Shown here: piece after piece, positions 8,445 to 16,752 of the stretch
Numbering within the stretch: position 1 is the first letter of the stretch
Layout of the letters: each line of letters opens with the position of its first letter
From: Pseudomonas fluvialis
GTDB lineage: Bacteria > Pseudomonadota > Gammaproteobacteria > Pseudomonadales > Pseudomonadaceae
NCBI RefSeq assembly: GCF_014207935.1
Contig: NZ_JACHLL010000005.1
Location: 124,001 to 188,000 of the forward strand
DNA: 64,000 bases
Direction of reading: 5' to 3'
The notes under the pieces: generated by a model
Seen by the model: the letters and a program-made list of their open reading frames with translations, nothing else
What the model was told of the DNA's origin: nothing
The model's database searches: none
Made by a program: the position numbers and the translations under genes

Positions 8445-9425
8445 ATGAAGATCCTGGTTGTAGGTGGCGCCGGTTATATCGGCTCGCACATGGTCAAGCA
8501 CTTGCTGCGCGCTGGGCACTCGGTGGTGGTCGCAGACAACTTTTCCACCGGTTATCGCAACGCCGTCCCGGACTGCTGCGCCTGCGTGGAACTGGATATC
8601 GCCAATAGCGAAGCGCTCGATACCCTGTTTGCCACTCACTCGTTTGAAGTGGTCTTTCATTTCGCATCTTTCACCCAGGTGGGCGAGTCGATCGAGCAAC
8701 CCGGCAAGTACTACAGCAACAACCTCAGCGCCACGCTGACCCTGCTGCAGACCATGCTCAGATTTGACGTCAAGCGCTTCATCTTTTCCTCGACCGCCGC
8801 CGTCTATGGCAACCCACAGACCACCCCGATCGACGAGGATCATCCCAAACAGCCGATCAACCCCTATGGCCGCAGCAAGCTGATGGTCGAGCAGGTACTC
8901 GAAGACCTCGACCAGGCCCACGACCTGAAGTCCGTCAGCCTGCGCTACTTCAACGCCGCAGGTGCCGATCCGGAAGGGACGCTCGGCGAACGCCACGACC
9001 CCGAGACCCATCTGATTCCGCTCATCCTCCAGGCAGCATCAGGACGGCGCAGCGAGATAACCATTTTCGGCAATGACTACGATACGCCGGATGGCACCTG
9101 TATTCGCGACTACATCCATGTCAGCGATCTGGTCGATGCGCATGCACGTGCTCTGGACTTCATCATCGAGCAGAAATGCAGTGCCACCTTCAACCTAGGT
9201 AATGGCACAGGCTTCTCCGTACGCCAAGTCATCGACACCGCCAGACGCATCACGGGCAAAAACATCCAGATTCGCGAGGCCGCCAGACGCGCAGGAGATC
9301 CCGCGCGCCTAGTGGCAGACGCACATCGGGCCCGCGATCAGCTCGGCTGGCAACCGCGCAACAGCTCGCTGGAGCAGATCATCGAGGATGCCTGGCACTG
9401 GGAACAGCAGTACCCCTGGAGCTAA
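8445..9425 (+). CDS. galE: UDP-glucose 4-epimerase
   Basis: 326 residues from the ATG at 8445 with GGGAGAG upstream. Extended SDR fold: the NAD motif GGAGYIGSH is near the N-terminus, then FSSTAAVYG supplies the catalytic Ser/Thr and PYGRSKLMVEQ the YxxxK pair, followed by YFNAAGADPEGTLGE and the C-terminal substrate region. It interconverts UDP-glucose and UDP-galactose, feeding galactose into the polysaccharide. The length is normal for GalE. It lies 62 bp after the hydrolase gene, with a short CACCTG/CAGGTG hairpin between them, and is convergent with the tyrosine kinase gene, whose stop is only 10 bp away. Confidence 0.93.
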   Translation: MKILVVGGAGYIGSHMVKHLLRAGHSVVVADNFSTGYRNAVPDCCACVELDIANSEALDTLFATHSFEVVFHFASFTQVGESIEQPGKYYSNNLSATLTLLQTMLRFDVKRFIFSSTAAVYGNPQTTPIDEDHPKQPINPYGRSKLMVEQVLEDLDQAHDLKSVSLRYFNAAGADPEGTLGERHDPETHLIPLILQAASGRRSEITIFGNDYDTPDGTCIRDYIHVSDLVDAHARALDFIIEQKCSATFNLGNGTGFSVRQVIDTARRITGKNIQIREAARRAGDPARLVADAHRARDQLGWQPRNSSLEQIIEDAWHWEQQYPWS

Positions 9426-9435
9426 GTGAGGGGGA

Positions 9436-10254
9436 TCAGGGGTAGTAGCCGTGACTCTCCGACTCGGCCTTGTTCAGCACAGTACCGATCAGGTTGCTGG
9501 CCGGGAGATGATGCAGGCAGTCCTCGATCTCCTTGCGACTGCTCATGCCATTGGCTACCACCAGCAACACGCAATCGATCTTTGGCAGAACGGCAATGGT
9601 ATCGTCGGAGCTGAGCAGTGGCGGCAAGTCGAAGATCACGATGCGCGACTCGTAGCGCTCACGCAGATCATCGATCAGGCTCGCCACTCGAGGCGATGAA
9701 AGTAGTTCGGTGGAGTGTGAAATCGGCGCCTTGGTCGGCAGCACGACAAACCTCGGCAGAGCGGGATTGACCAGCACCTCCTGCAGTTCGGCATCCCCCC
9801 CCAGAAGGTCATTCAGCGAACGCTCCATCGGCAAGCCGAGATAGCTGCCGATCTTCGGCCGACGCAAGTCGAAATCCACCAGCAATGCGGTCTTGGTCGT
9901 GTAGTGCGCAATGCTCATCGCCAGATTGATCGCCAATACGCTTTTGCCGGCCTCGGCCGTTGGCGAGGTGATCGCCAGTGTCCGCCAGCCGTTTTCCTCC
10001 ATGGCCTTGAGCACCTGAGTGCGTAGCAGATCAAAGGCCCAACTCATGTTGGAGTTCTTGTTATAGGCGACGATGCGATTGCGCTCGAGGTGGTCAGCCG
10101 ACAATGGCACGACTTTGGTCTGCACGTAGTTCAGTTCGCCCAGCTCTTGCGCAGGAGCCGCAGCACCCGCACCGGCCCGCCCGCGCACTGTTGCCCTGAC
10201 ACCCGGCTGCGCATTGCTCCGGGCCTTCTCGATAGCCAGTTTGATTCTTTCCAT
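9436..10254 (-). CDS. EpsG-type polysaccharide tyrosine autokinase (BY-kinase)
   Basis: 272 residues. The Walker A region AITSPTAEAGKSVLAINLA (about 95-112) departs from the usual PGEGKS but keeps GKS; Walker A' is ALLVDFDLRRP (123-133) and Walker B is IVIFDLPP (205-212). The C-terminus has only a small tyrosine cluster, GYYP. Cytoplasmic bacterial tyrosine kinases of this type act with a Wzz-like partner to control polymer export; here the partner is encoded just upstream (10 bp gap). An N-terminal 65-residue segment rich in Ala/Arg/Gly precedes the ATPase core, as in EpsG proteins of exosortase-linked polysaccharide loci. Confidence 0.88.
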   Translation of the reverse strand: MERIKLAIEKARSNAQPGVRATVRGRAGAGAAAPAQELGELNYVQTKVVPLSADHLERNRIVAYNKNSNMSWAFDLLRTQVLKAMEENGWRTLAITSPTAEAGKSVLAINLAMSIAHYTTKTALLVDFDLRRPKIGSYLGLPMERSLNDLLGGDAELQEVLVNPALPRFVVLPTKAPISHSTELLSSPRVASLIDDLRERYESRIVIFDLPPLLSSDDTIAVLPKIDCVLLVVANGMSSRKEIEDCLHHLPASNLIGTVLNKAESESHGYYP

Positions 10255-10264
10255 GAGGGTTGCC

Positions 10265-11827
10265 TTATTCGAAACGGGCCAGGGCCTTGAACAGCAGGAT
10301 GTCCAGCGGCATATAGAGCAGATGCAGCGAGACCAGCAGAGCGACGGTCAGCAGTCCGGCAATCGCAAAGCCTCGTCGCTGCCACGCACGCTGCCGAGCC
10401 AGCTCGGCCTTGGTCGGAATATAGGGAATCGTCGCCAGCACACGCCGGCCCAGTACATTGGCCAGGGCATCAACCCCTCGCACTCGCTGACTAATAGTTT
10501 CCAGCAACATCACCAAGCCCGCGGAACCGGCCAGGGCGAGAAACACGGCCAGAACGGCAATCTTCTTGCGATTGGGCTTTACCGGCTTTTCCGGCATCAA
10601 GGGCGGCTCCAGCAGCACGAAGCGTTCGGCCTTGTTTTCCTGTTCCAGATTCTCCGAGATACGCGCACTCATCTGTTTGGTGCGGATCTCTTCATATTTG
10701 CGCTGCGCATTCTCATGATCGCGCATCAGCGTAATCAGGCCACGTTCGACCTGGGGCGTCTGCAGAATCTGCTGCTCGTAGGCCGAGACGCGAGCCAACA
10801 GGCCCTGCTTCTGCTGGCTCAGCGAGTCGGCGCGGGCTTGCAGCGTGGCAATCTTCGCCTCGACCCGAGCAATCTCCAGCCCGGATGCAGAAGCGGGCAC
10901 GTCGCCCTTCAACTCAGCAGCCTGCAGGTCGTTGATCTTGCGCTCAAGAGCACGCACATCTGGATGTGCGGCTGTGTATTTGGACAACAAGCGCGCATGC
11001 TCCGCCTTGAGGCTCGCCAGATCCAGCGGCACATCCTTCCCATCGCTCGCCGCACCTGCGGGGGCTACACCGGACCTGGCAGCGGCCAACTCAAGATCGA
11101 GGAAGCGCAACTCTTCCAGCGTGCTCTTGTAATCGCGATCGACCTCTTTGAGCTCGGCCTCACTGCGCGCCAGCATTCCCATGCGCAGCTCCTGATGTTC
11201 CGGCAACGCATTGCCATGCTCCTGCTTGAACGCCGCCAGCTGGTCCTCGAGCGTTTCCAGTTCCGTCTTGAGCTTGTTGGCCTCCTGGGTCAGAAACTCT
11301 GTCGTTTCGCTGGCCCGCTCTGTCCGCTGCTTGATGTTCTCATCAAGGAAAAGTGTCACCAGTTCATTGGCCACCCGGTTGGCCACCTCCGGCCGACGAT
11401 GCTCGAAGGACAAACGGAATGCGATGGTCGCCAGACCACGCCCCTTGACCTCGGCATTGACCAACGTAACGGTGATTGCCTCGCGCATCTCGTCGATCTT
11501 CTCGGAAACCGTGAGCAGCTTGCTCTCGTCGGCAAACAGCCGGTACTTGTCGATGATGCGTAGCAGATTCTCCCGCGTCATCACCCGCTGCCGAATGATC
11601 TCGATACGTTCATCGGCATAGGTGTTGTTGTTCACCGCCACAAGATCGGTGGGAATCTGCTGCGACTCCACCAGAATGGTACCGGTCGACTCATAAACCG
11701 GCGGTATCAGCAGTGCAACCAGCAGACCAGCCGCCAGAATCAGGACAAAGCTCAAGCCAAGCAGCCAGGCACGGCGCCTAACCACGGCCAAATAGTCATT
11801 CAGAGTCAGTTCGTAATCAGCAGTCAT
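10265..11827 (-). CDS. EpsF-type chain-length determinant (Wzz/polysaccharide co-polymerase)
   Basis: 520 residues. The Wzz domain starts at the N-terminus (LTLNDYLAVVRRRAWLL), with a first membrane helix at about 20-42 ending LLIPPVYESTGTILVE, a periplasmic region of some 370 residues dominated by coiled coil (SETTEFLTQEANKLKTELETLEDQL and later heptads), and a second membrane helix near 420-445 after PLMPEKPVKPNRK, the proline-rich motif of this family. A C-terminal extension has two further hydrophobic stretches. It sets polymer length and works with the tyrosine kinase encoded 10 bp downstream and the export protein encoded upstream. It belongs to the EpsF (exosortase-associated) branch by length and context. 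Confidence 0.9.
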   Translation of the reverse strand: MTADYELTLNDYLAVVRRRAWLLGLSFVLILAAGLLVALLIPPVYESTGTILVESQQIPTDLVAVNNNTYADERIEIIRQRVMTRENLLRIIDKYRLFADESKLLTVSEKIDEMREAITVTLVNAEVKGRGLATIAFRLSFEHRRPEVANRVANELVTLFLDENIKQRTERASETTEFLTQEANKLKTELETLEDQLAAFKQEHGNALPEHQELRMGMLARSEAELKEVDRDYKSTLEELRFLDLELAAARSGVAPAGAASDGKDVPLDLASLKAEHARLLSKYTAAHPDVRALERKINDLQAAELKGDVPASASGLEIARVEAKIATLQARADSLSQQKQGLLARVSAYEQQILQTPQVERGLITLMRDHENAQRKYEEIRTKQMSARISENLEQENKAERFVLLEPPLMPEKPVKPNRKKIAVLAVFLALAGSAGLVMLLETISQRVRGVDALANVLGRRVLATIPYIPTKAELARQRAWQRRGFAIAGLLTVALLVSLHLLYMPLDILLFKALARFE

Positions 11828-11847
11828 GGCATCGACAATTCAAGAAG

Positions 11848-12969
11848 TTAGATATCCGGGTGGCTATAGATAAACGTCAGGCCGATCACGCTGGCGCTGG
11901 CATCGGCGACATCGTCCTCACTCCGCTGTTTGTACGCCACGGACAGACGGGCCTGCCAAAAAGACGACAACTCGTGGCTGAGCCAGGCGTCCACCTGGCT
12001 GAATACATTGGGTTGTACCCCCTTGCTGTCACGCCAAGTGCCACCAAGGCCGGCGCTGGAGCGCTCGCTCAAGGCGTAACTCCATGTACCGTGCAACTGC
12101 TCAACCTCAACGAATCCACCTTCTCCACTGGTGGTTGTGGTGCGCTCGGCGCCCAGACTGAGCAGGGCACGCTCCCCCGAGTAATTGAGACTGACTCCAC
12201 CCTGCCAGCCACCTTCGTACTCATCGCTACTCGCTACATCATGCCCAGCCTGCAGTTCGGCGTCCCAAGCCTCGGACAACGCCAGCCTGACGCCTGCAAC
12301 AGGCTTGTAGTTGGTCGAAGCCTGCTCACCAGAGTCATCTGCAGGGATATAGCGACTAACGGTGAAGCCCGTGAACGGAACCAAGCGAGCCGTCAGGGCA
12401 TAATCGATGTCGAAGTTCAGCGACAGGTCTTCATAGTCATTCAGCGTGGTGTCGTCATAGCTGACGGTGTTGTACATGAGGGTATTCGAGAGAGTGCTTC
12501 GTGCATTAGCCTGAGTGCGCCAGAATCCACTCAACGCATGCTTCTTGCGAGTACCGTCACTGGTTTCGACACCTGTTTCGTCGAGAGCAGCCAACGTCGA
12601 GCTTTCGTCGTAACGCCACGAGCTACCCAGCGCCCCCATCTCAGTCTCCCGCTGCCACCCCAGGTTCAGTCGAGGATCCTCACGATCCCCGATAATGCGT
12701 TGATCCGAACTGCGCTGTATCTGCCCACCCAGCCCCACACTCAGCACATCGAGACCGGATGTCCGCTCAAGCCTGTAGTCCGGAGACAGGGTGGTGCGAG
12801 TAACCGCCTCGCTCTGATCAGCCTCGAGACGAGGATTGGAGTCATGCTCAACCGATGTAGGCATGCTCAGCGAGCCCTGCCAGCTAGCGGCCTGAGCCCA
12901 ACTGACGGGGAAAACGCTTCCCAGCAGACAAGCCAAGACCCGGCGAACCAGCAACGGCGCAATCGACAC
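11848..12969 (-). CDS. EpsL-like outer-membrane beta-barrel protein
   Basis: 373 residues starting at a GTG (12969) only 2 bp after the export-protein stop. A signal peptide ends WAQA. The mature protein is a run of amphipathic beta strands with alternating aromatic residues (SWRYDESSTL, FTGFTVSRYI, LGAERTTTTSGE, WQARLSVAYKQRS), with the last strand FIYSHPDI. This resembles the EpsL proteins of exosortase-linked exopolysaccharide operons, which are predicted outer-membrane barrels. It likely helps the polymer cross or stay attached to the outer membrane; the precise function of the family is not established. It is an operon member between the export protein and the chain-length regulator. Confidence 0.72.
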   Translation of the reverse strand: MSIAPLLVRRVLACLLGSVFPVSWAQAASWQGSLSMPTSVEHDSNPRLEADQSEAVTRTTLSPDYRLERTSGLDVLSVGLGGQIQRSSDQRIIGDREDPRLNLGWQRETEMGALGSSWRYDESSTLAALDETGVETSDGTRKKHALSGFWRTQANARSTLSNTLMYNTVSYDDTTLNDYEDLSLNFDIDYALTARLVPFTGFTVSRYIPADDSGEQASTNYKPVAGVRLALSEAWDAELQAGHDVASSDEYEGGWQGGVSLNYSGERALLSLGAERTTTTSGEGGFVEVEQLHGTWSYALSERSSAGLGGTWRDSKGVQPNVFSQVDAWLSHELSSFWQARLSVAYKQRSEDDVADASASVIGLTFIYSHPDI

Positions 12970-12971
12970 GG

Positions 12972-13523
12972 CTAAGGCACAACCAGAGTATCGCCAGCCT
13001 GCAACTGCATGTTGGTCGACATATCCCTGGCTGTGATCAGGTCGGTATAGGCAATCAACAGCGTTTCCTGGGCACCGCTACGGTTGCGCACAACCTTGAT
13101 GGCATCCTCATCGGCAAACTTGTCCAGCCCTCCAGCCAGACTCAGCACCTGCAGCACCGTCAGCGGGCCTGACATCACCACCGGCCCTGGCTTCAGTACC
13201 TTGCCCAGGACATACACGACGTTTCCTTCAATGCCCGCAATCACCACGCTGACATTCGGCTCAGGGATGTATTGCTCCAGCTTCTCGGAAATTGCGCTGG
13301 CGACATCGCTCACTTGCAAGCCCGCCACCTCGATTCGCCCCACCAACGGGAAGGTAATACTGCCATCCGGCAGGACTCGCAGCTCCTGCCGCAGATCGTC
13401 TTCCCTCCAGACAGAAACCTCAATCACATCACCAGGATTCAGGCGATAGTCCTTTGCTTCAGGAGCAGCCCAAGCAGCACTCCCCCCGAGCACGGACAGC
13501 AACAACACACCCAAGAGGCGCAT
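12972..13523 (-). CDS. Polysaccharide export protein (short EpsE/Wza-type)
   Basis: 183 residues with a signal peptide ending SAAWA. A Poly_export domain follows (YRLNPGDVIEVSVWREDDL... VLPDGSITFPLVGRIEVAGL), then one SLBB domain (VYVLGKVLKPGPVVMSGPLTVLQVLSLAGGL). Wza-like proteins form the outer-membrane export channel, but this one has no lipobox cysteine and no C-terminal amphipathic helix, so it may be a periplasmic ring that pairs with the EpsL-like barrel. Short proteins of this kind are normal in exosortase-associated loci. It lies downstream of a strong terminator and so probably has its own promoter in the 75 bp upstream. Confidence 0.9.
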   Translation of the reverse strand: MRLLGVLLLSVLGGSAAWAAPEAKDYRLNPGDVIEVSVWREDDLRQELRVLPDGSITFPLVGRIEVAGLQVSDVASAISEKLEQYIPEPNVSVVIAGIEGNVVYVLGKVLKPGPVVMSGPLTVLQVLSLAGGLDKFADEDAIKVVRNRSGAQETLLIAYTDLITARDMSTNMQLQAGDTLVVP

Positions 13524-13558
13524 GACATTTACTCCGCTACTGATTTTCGGCCAACAAA

Positions 13559-13583
13559 AAAAGGGGGGGAATCCCCCCCTTTT
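13559..13583 (-). terminator. Strong rho-independent terminator after the VPLPA-CTERM gene
   Basis: An 11-bp perfect stem (AAAAGGGGGGG paired with its complement) with a 3-base loop is followed, on the minus strand, by a run of seven T. It ends transcripts from 13599-14177 and separates the two surface-protein genes from the export operon. Confidence 0.9.
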
Positions 13584-13598
13584 ACGGATATACGGTGG

Positions 13599-14177
13599 TC
13601 AAACCGCCACTGACTGACGATGGTGACGCGCCCAGGAGCGGCGCCGATAGAAAAACGCTCCGAGCAGCGAACTACCGAAAAGCAATGCAGCACCAGGCAA
13701 CGGCACTGCTGCATCGAGCAGCAACTTGGAGTTCAACGAGTTGTCCAGCAGATTACTCACTCCGAAAAACAGAGGGCCGCTGTAGTTGGACGCCGGCACC
13801 CAACTGAAATACTGCCAGCCGCTATCGCCGAAGTTACCTACGCTGGCGACACTGGCTAGCAGGTTGTAGCCACCATCGGTGACAACAAAAGCGCTGTCGT
13901 TGTAGGGCAAGTAATCACCCGCAATAAAGCGCCACATGAACTCATAGCGCTGCCCCGCACTCAGACTGACGGTACCGAAAAGCCCCTGATTTCCCTCGAG
14001 CTGCCCATACCAGTCGCCTTGATAAGCCATTAGCGGGTCATGCACGGCAGTACCACTGCCGATCCAGCTCCCCAGGCCTCCCGATTCAAAATCCAGCCCG
14101 GAAACAGTCGCGGCCGAAGCGGCCGGCGCCACGATGCTAAACGCACAAGCCAGTGCCAACTTACGCAGTTTATTCAT
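13599..14177 (-). CDS. VPLPA-CTERM surface protein 1
   Basis: 192 residues. A signal peptide ends AASAA; the middle is a beta-rich lectin-like domain (LDFESGGLGSWIGSGTAVHD, YEFMWRFIAGDYLPYNDSAFVV) like many PEP-CTERM proteins. The C-terminus has the tripartite sorting signal: VPLPGAALLF motif, hydrophobic helix, then RRR. It has about 12 extra residues after the arginines (SWARHHRQSVAV), more than usual. Such tails are cut by an exosortase in bacteria that make exopolysaccharide, releasing or anchoring the protein at the surface. No exosortase gene is present in the window. The first gene of the pair lies 38 bp upstream; a terminator follows. Confidence 0.8.
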   Translation of the reverse strand: MNKLRKLALACAFSIVAPAASAATVSGLDFESGGLGSWIGSGTAVHDPLMAYQGDWYGQLEGNQGLFGTVSLSAGQRYEFMWRFIAGDYLPYNDSAFVVTDGGYNLLASVASVGNFGDSGWQYFSWVPASNYSGPLFFGVSNLLDNSLNSKLLLDAAVPLPGAALLFGSSLLGAFFYRRRSWARHHRQSVAV

Positions 14178-14215
14178 AACGCCTCCTTAACCCAGAAATC
14201 CATCACGCCAACCAC

Positions 14216-14890
14216 CTACACCTTGCGGCGATTAGCCATCAAGACAAAGCCGAACAACGCGGAAGCAAACAACCATGCTGCGGCCGGAAGAGGAACGGCA
14301 CTTGGTTGATTGACGTACGAATCTGAAGCGCCCCCCCTGCCGATACCCTGCACATGCAAACCAACGCGAAAATCGCCCTGTCCCAGAGCCTGCAACAAGC
14401 CATCAAAATTAGTGGCGCCAGCCCAGAAGCCGAGAAAAGAAACCCATTCACCCAAACGGTTCACGCCATTACTCGGCACACCAGCGGTCAGTACACCCTG
14501 CTCCAGGCTCCGGCTATTCGAATCCCCGGAGAAGCTGGCAACAAAACCCGCCGCCTGACCTGCTGGCAAGTTGACCGGCGCGGCATGGCCGTCGAACGAC
14601 ACACCAACCCCCGAATCCGCCTGATAGATAATGTCGCTGAACAGCCTGCGCCGCCGATCATCGAAATAGATATCGGTAATAGAGGAACGTACGCCCACAG
14701 CGTTACGGAAAGTAAACAGGGCGCCACCTGGCAGCGCCTCGACCTCAAGGCTCAATTGCTGGCCAAGAAGCTCTGGAGAGTTATCGCTGATGCGTTCGAA
14801 GTGATACTGCAGGCTTGCTGCCGCACCTTCCAGCGAAAAGCCGCCGATGACCAGCGCCGCCGCCAGCCTGAGGATTGATGCAATGCGCAT
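14216..14890 (-). CDS. VPLPA-CTERM surface protein 2
   Basis: 224 residues from the ATG at 14890, chosen for GGGAG six bases upstream. The signal peptide is MRIASILRLAAALVIGGFSL. The body is beta-rich (LQYHFERISDNSPELLGQQL, ALFTFRNAVGVRSSITDIYF) with no recognised catalytic motif and resembles other PEP-CTERM extracellular proteins. It ends SAVPLPAAAWLFASALFG, a hydrophobic helix and NRRKV, a textbook VPLPA-CTERM sorting signal. It is expected to be exported by Sec and processed by an exosortase encoded elsewhere. With the next gene it forms a two-gene unit behind a sigma70-like promoter and ahead of a terminator. Confidence 0.82.
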   Translation of the reverse strand: MRIASILRLAAALVIGGFSLEGAAASLQYHFERISDNSPELLGQQLSLEVEALPGGALFTFRNAVGVRSSITDIYFDDRRRRLFSDIIYQADSGVGVSFDGHAAPVNLPAGQAAGFVASFSGDSNSRSLEQGVLTAGVPSNGVNRLGEWVSFLGFWAGATNFDGLLQALGQGDFRVGLHVQGIGRGGASDSYVNQPSAVPLPAAAWLFASALFGFVLMANRRKV

Positions 14891-14935
14891 GAGATGCTCC
14901 CTGCATTCAAGCAACTTCCCTGATTTGGGTAGAAG

Positions 14936-14963
14936 CGTATCGACAAGCCAGAGCCAATGTCAA
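14936..14963 (-). promoter_or_regulatory. Candidate sigma70 promoter for the VPLPA-CTERM pair
   Basis: On the minus strand a perfect -35 TTGACA (14963-14958) is followed after 16 bases by GATACG (14941-14936), 46 bp before the ATG at 14890. The -35 is strong and the -10 weak. No other good promoter is visible in the 154-bp gap. Confidence 0.45.
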
Positions 14964-15044
14964 CAATACGTCGCTCAATGAGAAAAAATCCCTCGATAGC
15001 GCAATTGCGCCAACAAAACGTCAGGCGAACTTATGGCACCACTC

Positions 15045-16454
15045 TTAGTAGGCCTGCCGTCCGGTTAAAGCGAAAACCGTTCTCAGCAGAATCACGAAAT
15101 CGAGCCACAGCGACCAATTGTTGATGTACTCGATATCCGATTCGACACGCTGGATCATCTGCTCGATATCCCGCGTCTCCCCCCGATAGCCTCGCACCTG
15201 AGCCAGGCCAGTCATACCAGGCTTGATGTTGTGCCGAGCAAAATAGGCCGTAATGCGCTGCGAGTACTCTTCATCGTGCTGAATGGCATGCGGCCGCGGA
15301 CCAACCAGTGACATGTCGCCACACAGCACATTGAACAGCTGAGGTAGCTCATCAAGGCTTGTGCGCCGGATGAAAGCCCCGACCCGGGTCACACGCGGAT
15401 CATTGCGCCGGGCCTGCCTGATCACACCATCCTCCGCAGCGTGCACGACCATGCTGCGGAACTTCCAGATGCGAAATATCTCGCCATTCCAGCCCATGCG
15501 CTCTTGCCGGAAGAAAACCGGCCCCGCGCTATCCAGGCGAATGGCCAGCGCAACCAATAACAGCAACGGAGATACCAGCAATAACGCCACGCAGGCCAGC
15601 AGCCGGTCCTCCAGATTCTTTAGCAGCAACCGCATGCCGGTCAGCGGAGTCTCGGACAGGGTCAGCACCGGAATGCCGGCAATTTCCCGCACACTGTGAT
15701 TGATCAGACGCAGAGAAAAGATGTCCGGCACCCAATGCACTGCAATATGCCGATCCAACAGCTTGAAGTAGACCTCCTCGATCACATCCGAGGCATCCAG
15801 CGGGGTAACGAAATAAACCGTGCGCACGGCATGCTGTTCCAGCAACTGATCGAGCTCACCGAGCACACCCAACCGCCGCAACCCCTTGCCAGGAGGGATG
15901 GAGTCGTCCACGCCCTTGATCGAGACGCAGCCAATCACTTGCTGTCCCAACCATGGGTTGTCGCTGATTTTTCGATTCAGGAACTCCGCTAACCGGCCAG
16001 AACCGATGATCAGCGCATTCTCATTTTGCACATTGCTCTGCAGTCGCAACTGCACTTGCCGCATAAGAGCATGCAGCATCAATTGCGCGAAAAAGCCCAA
16101 AACGAACAACTGACCAACAAGCAGCCGCGAATACTGCTCGCTCTGCTTAGTGAGAAAAGCCATCACCAGCAGAAACGCAAAAGTCGCACTCCACGCTTTG
16201 AACAGGCGAAAAGCCTTGAGAGTGAAGCCTGCATTGCTGCGATAAATGCCGTAGTAGTCATACACCACAGCCAAGGCACCCAAGAGGAGCAAAAGCAGGA
16301 TGACATAAGCCGGCGCCAGATAACCGATATGCCACTGCACCAGCCACCAGGCCACCCCAATCACCGCAAGCCCATCCAGGCATGCCTGCAACGTGTTGGA
16401 GGTACTACTGCGGCGCTGCAGAACCGAGCGACGACTAGCAAGCTGGATTGTCAT
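15045..16454 (-). CDS. Undecaprenyl-phosphate glucose phosphotransferase (WcaJ-type priming enzyme)
   Basis: 469 residues from the ATG at 16454 (GGAAGG upstream); the reading frame continues upstream without good coding character, and 469 fits the family. Four to five N-terminal membrane helices (about 20-130) lead to a nucleotide-binding-like domain (ENALIIGSGRLAEFL), a further helix, and the C-terminal sugar transferase domain with FFRQERMGWNGEIFRIWKFRSM, DELPQLFNVLCGDMSLVGPRPH and NIKPGMTGLAQVRGYRGET. It transfers hexose-1-phosphate (probably glucose) from UDP-sugar to undecaprenyl phosphate, the first step of repeat-unit synthesis. It is the first gene of the leftward polysaccharide block. 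Confidence 0.93.
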   Translation of the reverse strand: MTIQLASRRSVLQRRSSTSNTLQACLDGLAVIGVAWWLVQWHIGYLAPAYVILLLLLLGALAVVYDYYGIYRSNAGFTLKAFRLFKAWSATFAFLLVMAFLTKQSEQYSRLLVGQLFVLGFFAQLMLHALMRQVQLRLQSNVQNENALIIGSGRLAEFLNRKISDNPWLGQQVIGCVSIKGVDDSIPPGKGLRRLGVLGELDQLLEQHAVRTVYFVTPLDASDVIEEVYFKLLDRHIAVHWVPDIFSLRLINHSVREIAGIPVLTLSETPLTGMRLLLKNLEDRLLACVALLLVSPLLLLVALAIRLDSAGPVFFRQERMGWNGEIFRIWKFRSMVVHAAEDGVIRQARRNDPRVTRVGAFIRRTSLDELPQLFNVLCGDMSLVGPRPHAIQHDEEYSQRITAYFARHNIKPGMTGLAQVRGYRGETRDIEQMIQRVESDIEYINNWSLWLDFVILLRTVFALTGRQAY

Positions 16455-16750
16455 GCGGCCTTCCACCCATTCGCATGCTGGAACAAGCAGAACAGCACCA
16501 TGTCGATACAGGGCCGCGATATCCGCGCATTTATAGCCATTTGCCTTCTCACTCCCTTGAAGCCCCGCCAACCTGCGGATAAGCAGTCACCCGCCCCTGC
16601 ACAACAGGCACAGGAGAACGTGGCTGCGCATACTACTGGAGGCCGTCAGCGCCAGCAGCTTTTGCGAGTAGCAAAACGCAAAATCAGGGATAAACAGCAC
16701 ATTCCCCCAGCCGGAAGGCCTCGAACAAAATCAGCACAAACTGCTGAAAA
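16455..16750. other. Gene-free leader region upstream of the priming transferase
   Basis: About 300 bp without a credible protein gene; frames here lack ribosome sites or family resemblance. On the minus strand a TATAAA-like -10 lies about 70 bp before the transferase start, but no convincing -35 was found. It is bounded on the right by the Rsm-like RNA and its terminator. The transferase mRNA may therefore carry a leader. Confidence 0.5.
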
Positions 16751-16752
16751 AG

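Noticed and set aside
10214..11563. 449-codon frame on the plus strand
   Set aside because: It is antisense to the chain-length regulator gene, which has the Wzz domain and coiled coil.
14999..15010. GCGCAATTGCGC palindrome after the priming transferase
   Set aside because: The stem has no loop and is separated from the T-run by other bases, so it is not a convincing terminator.
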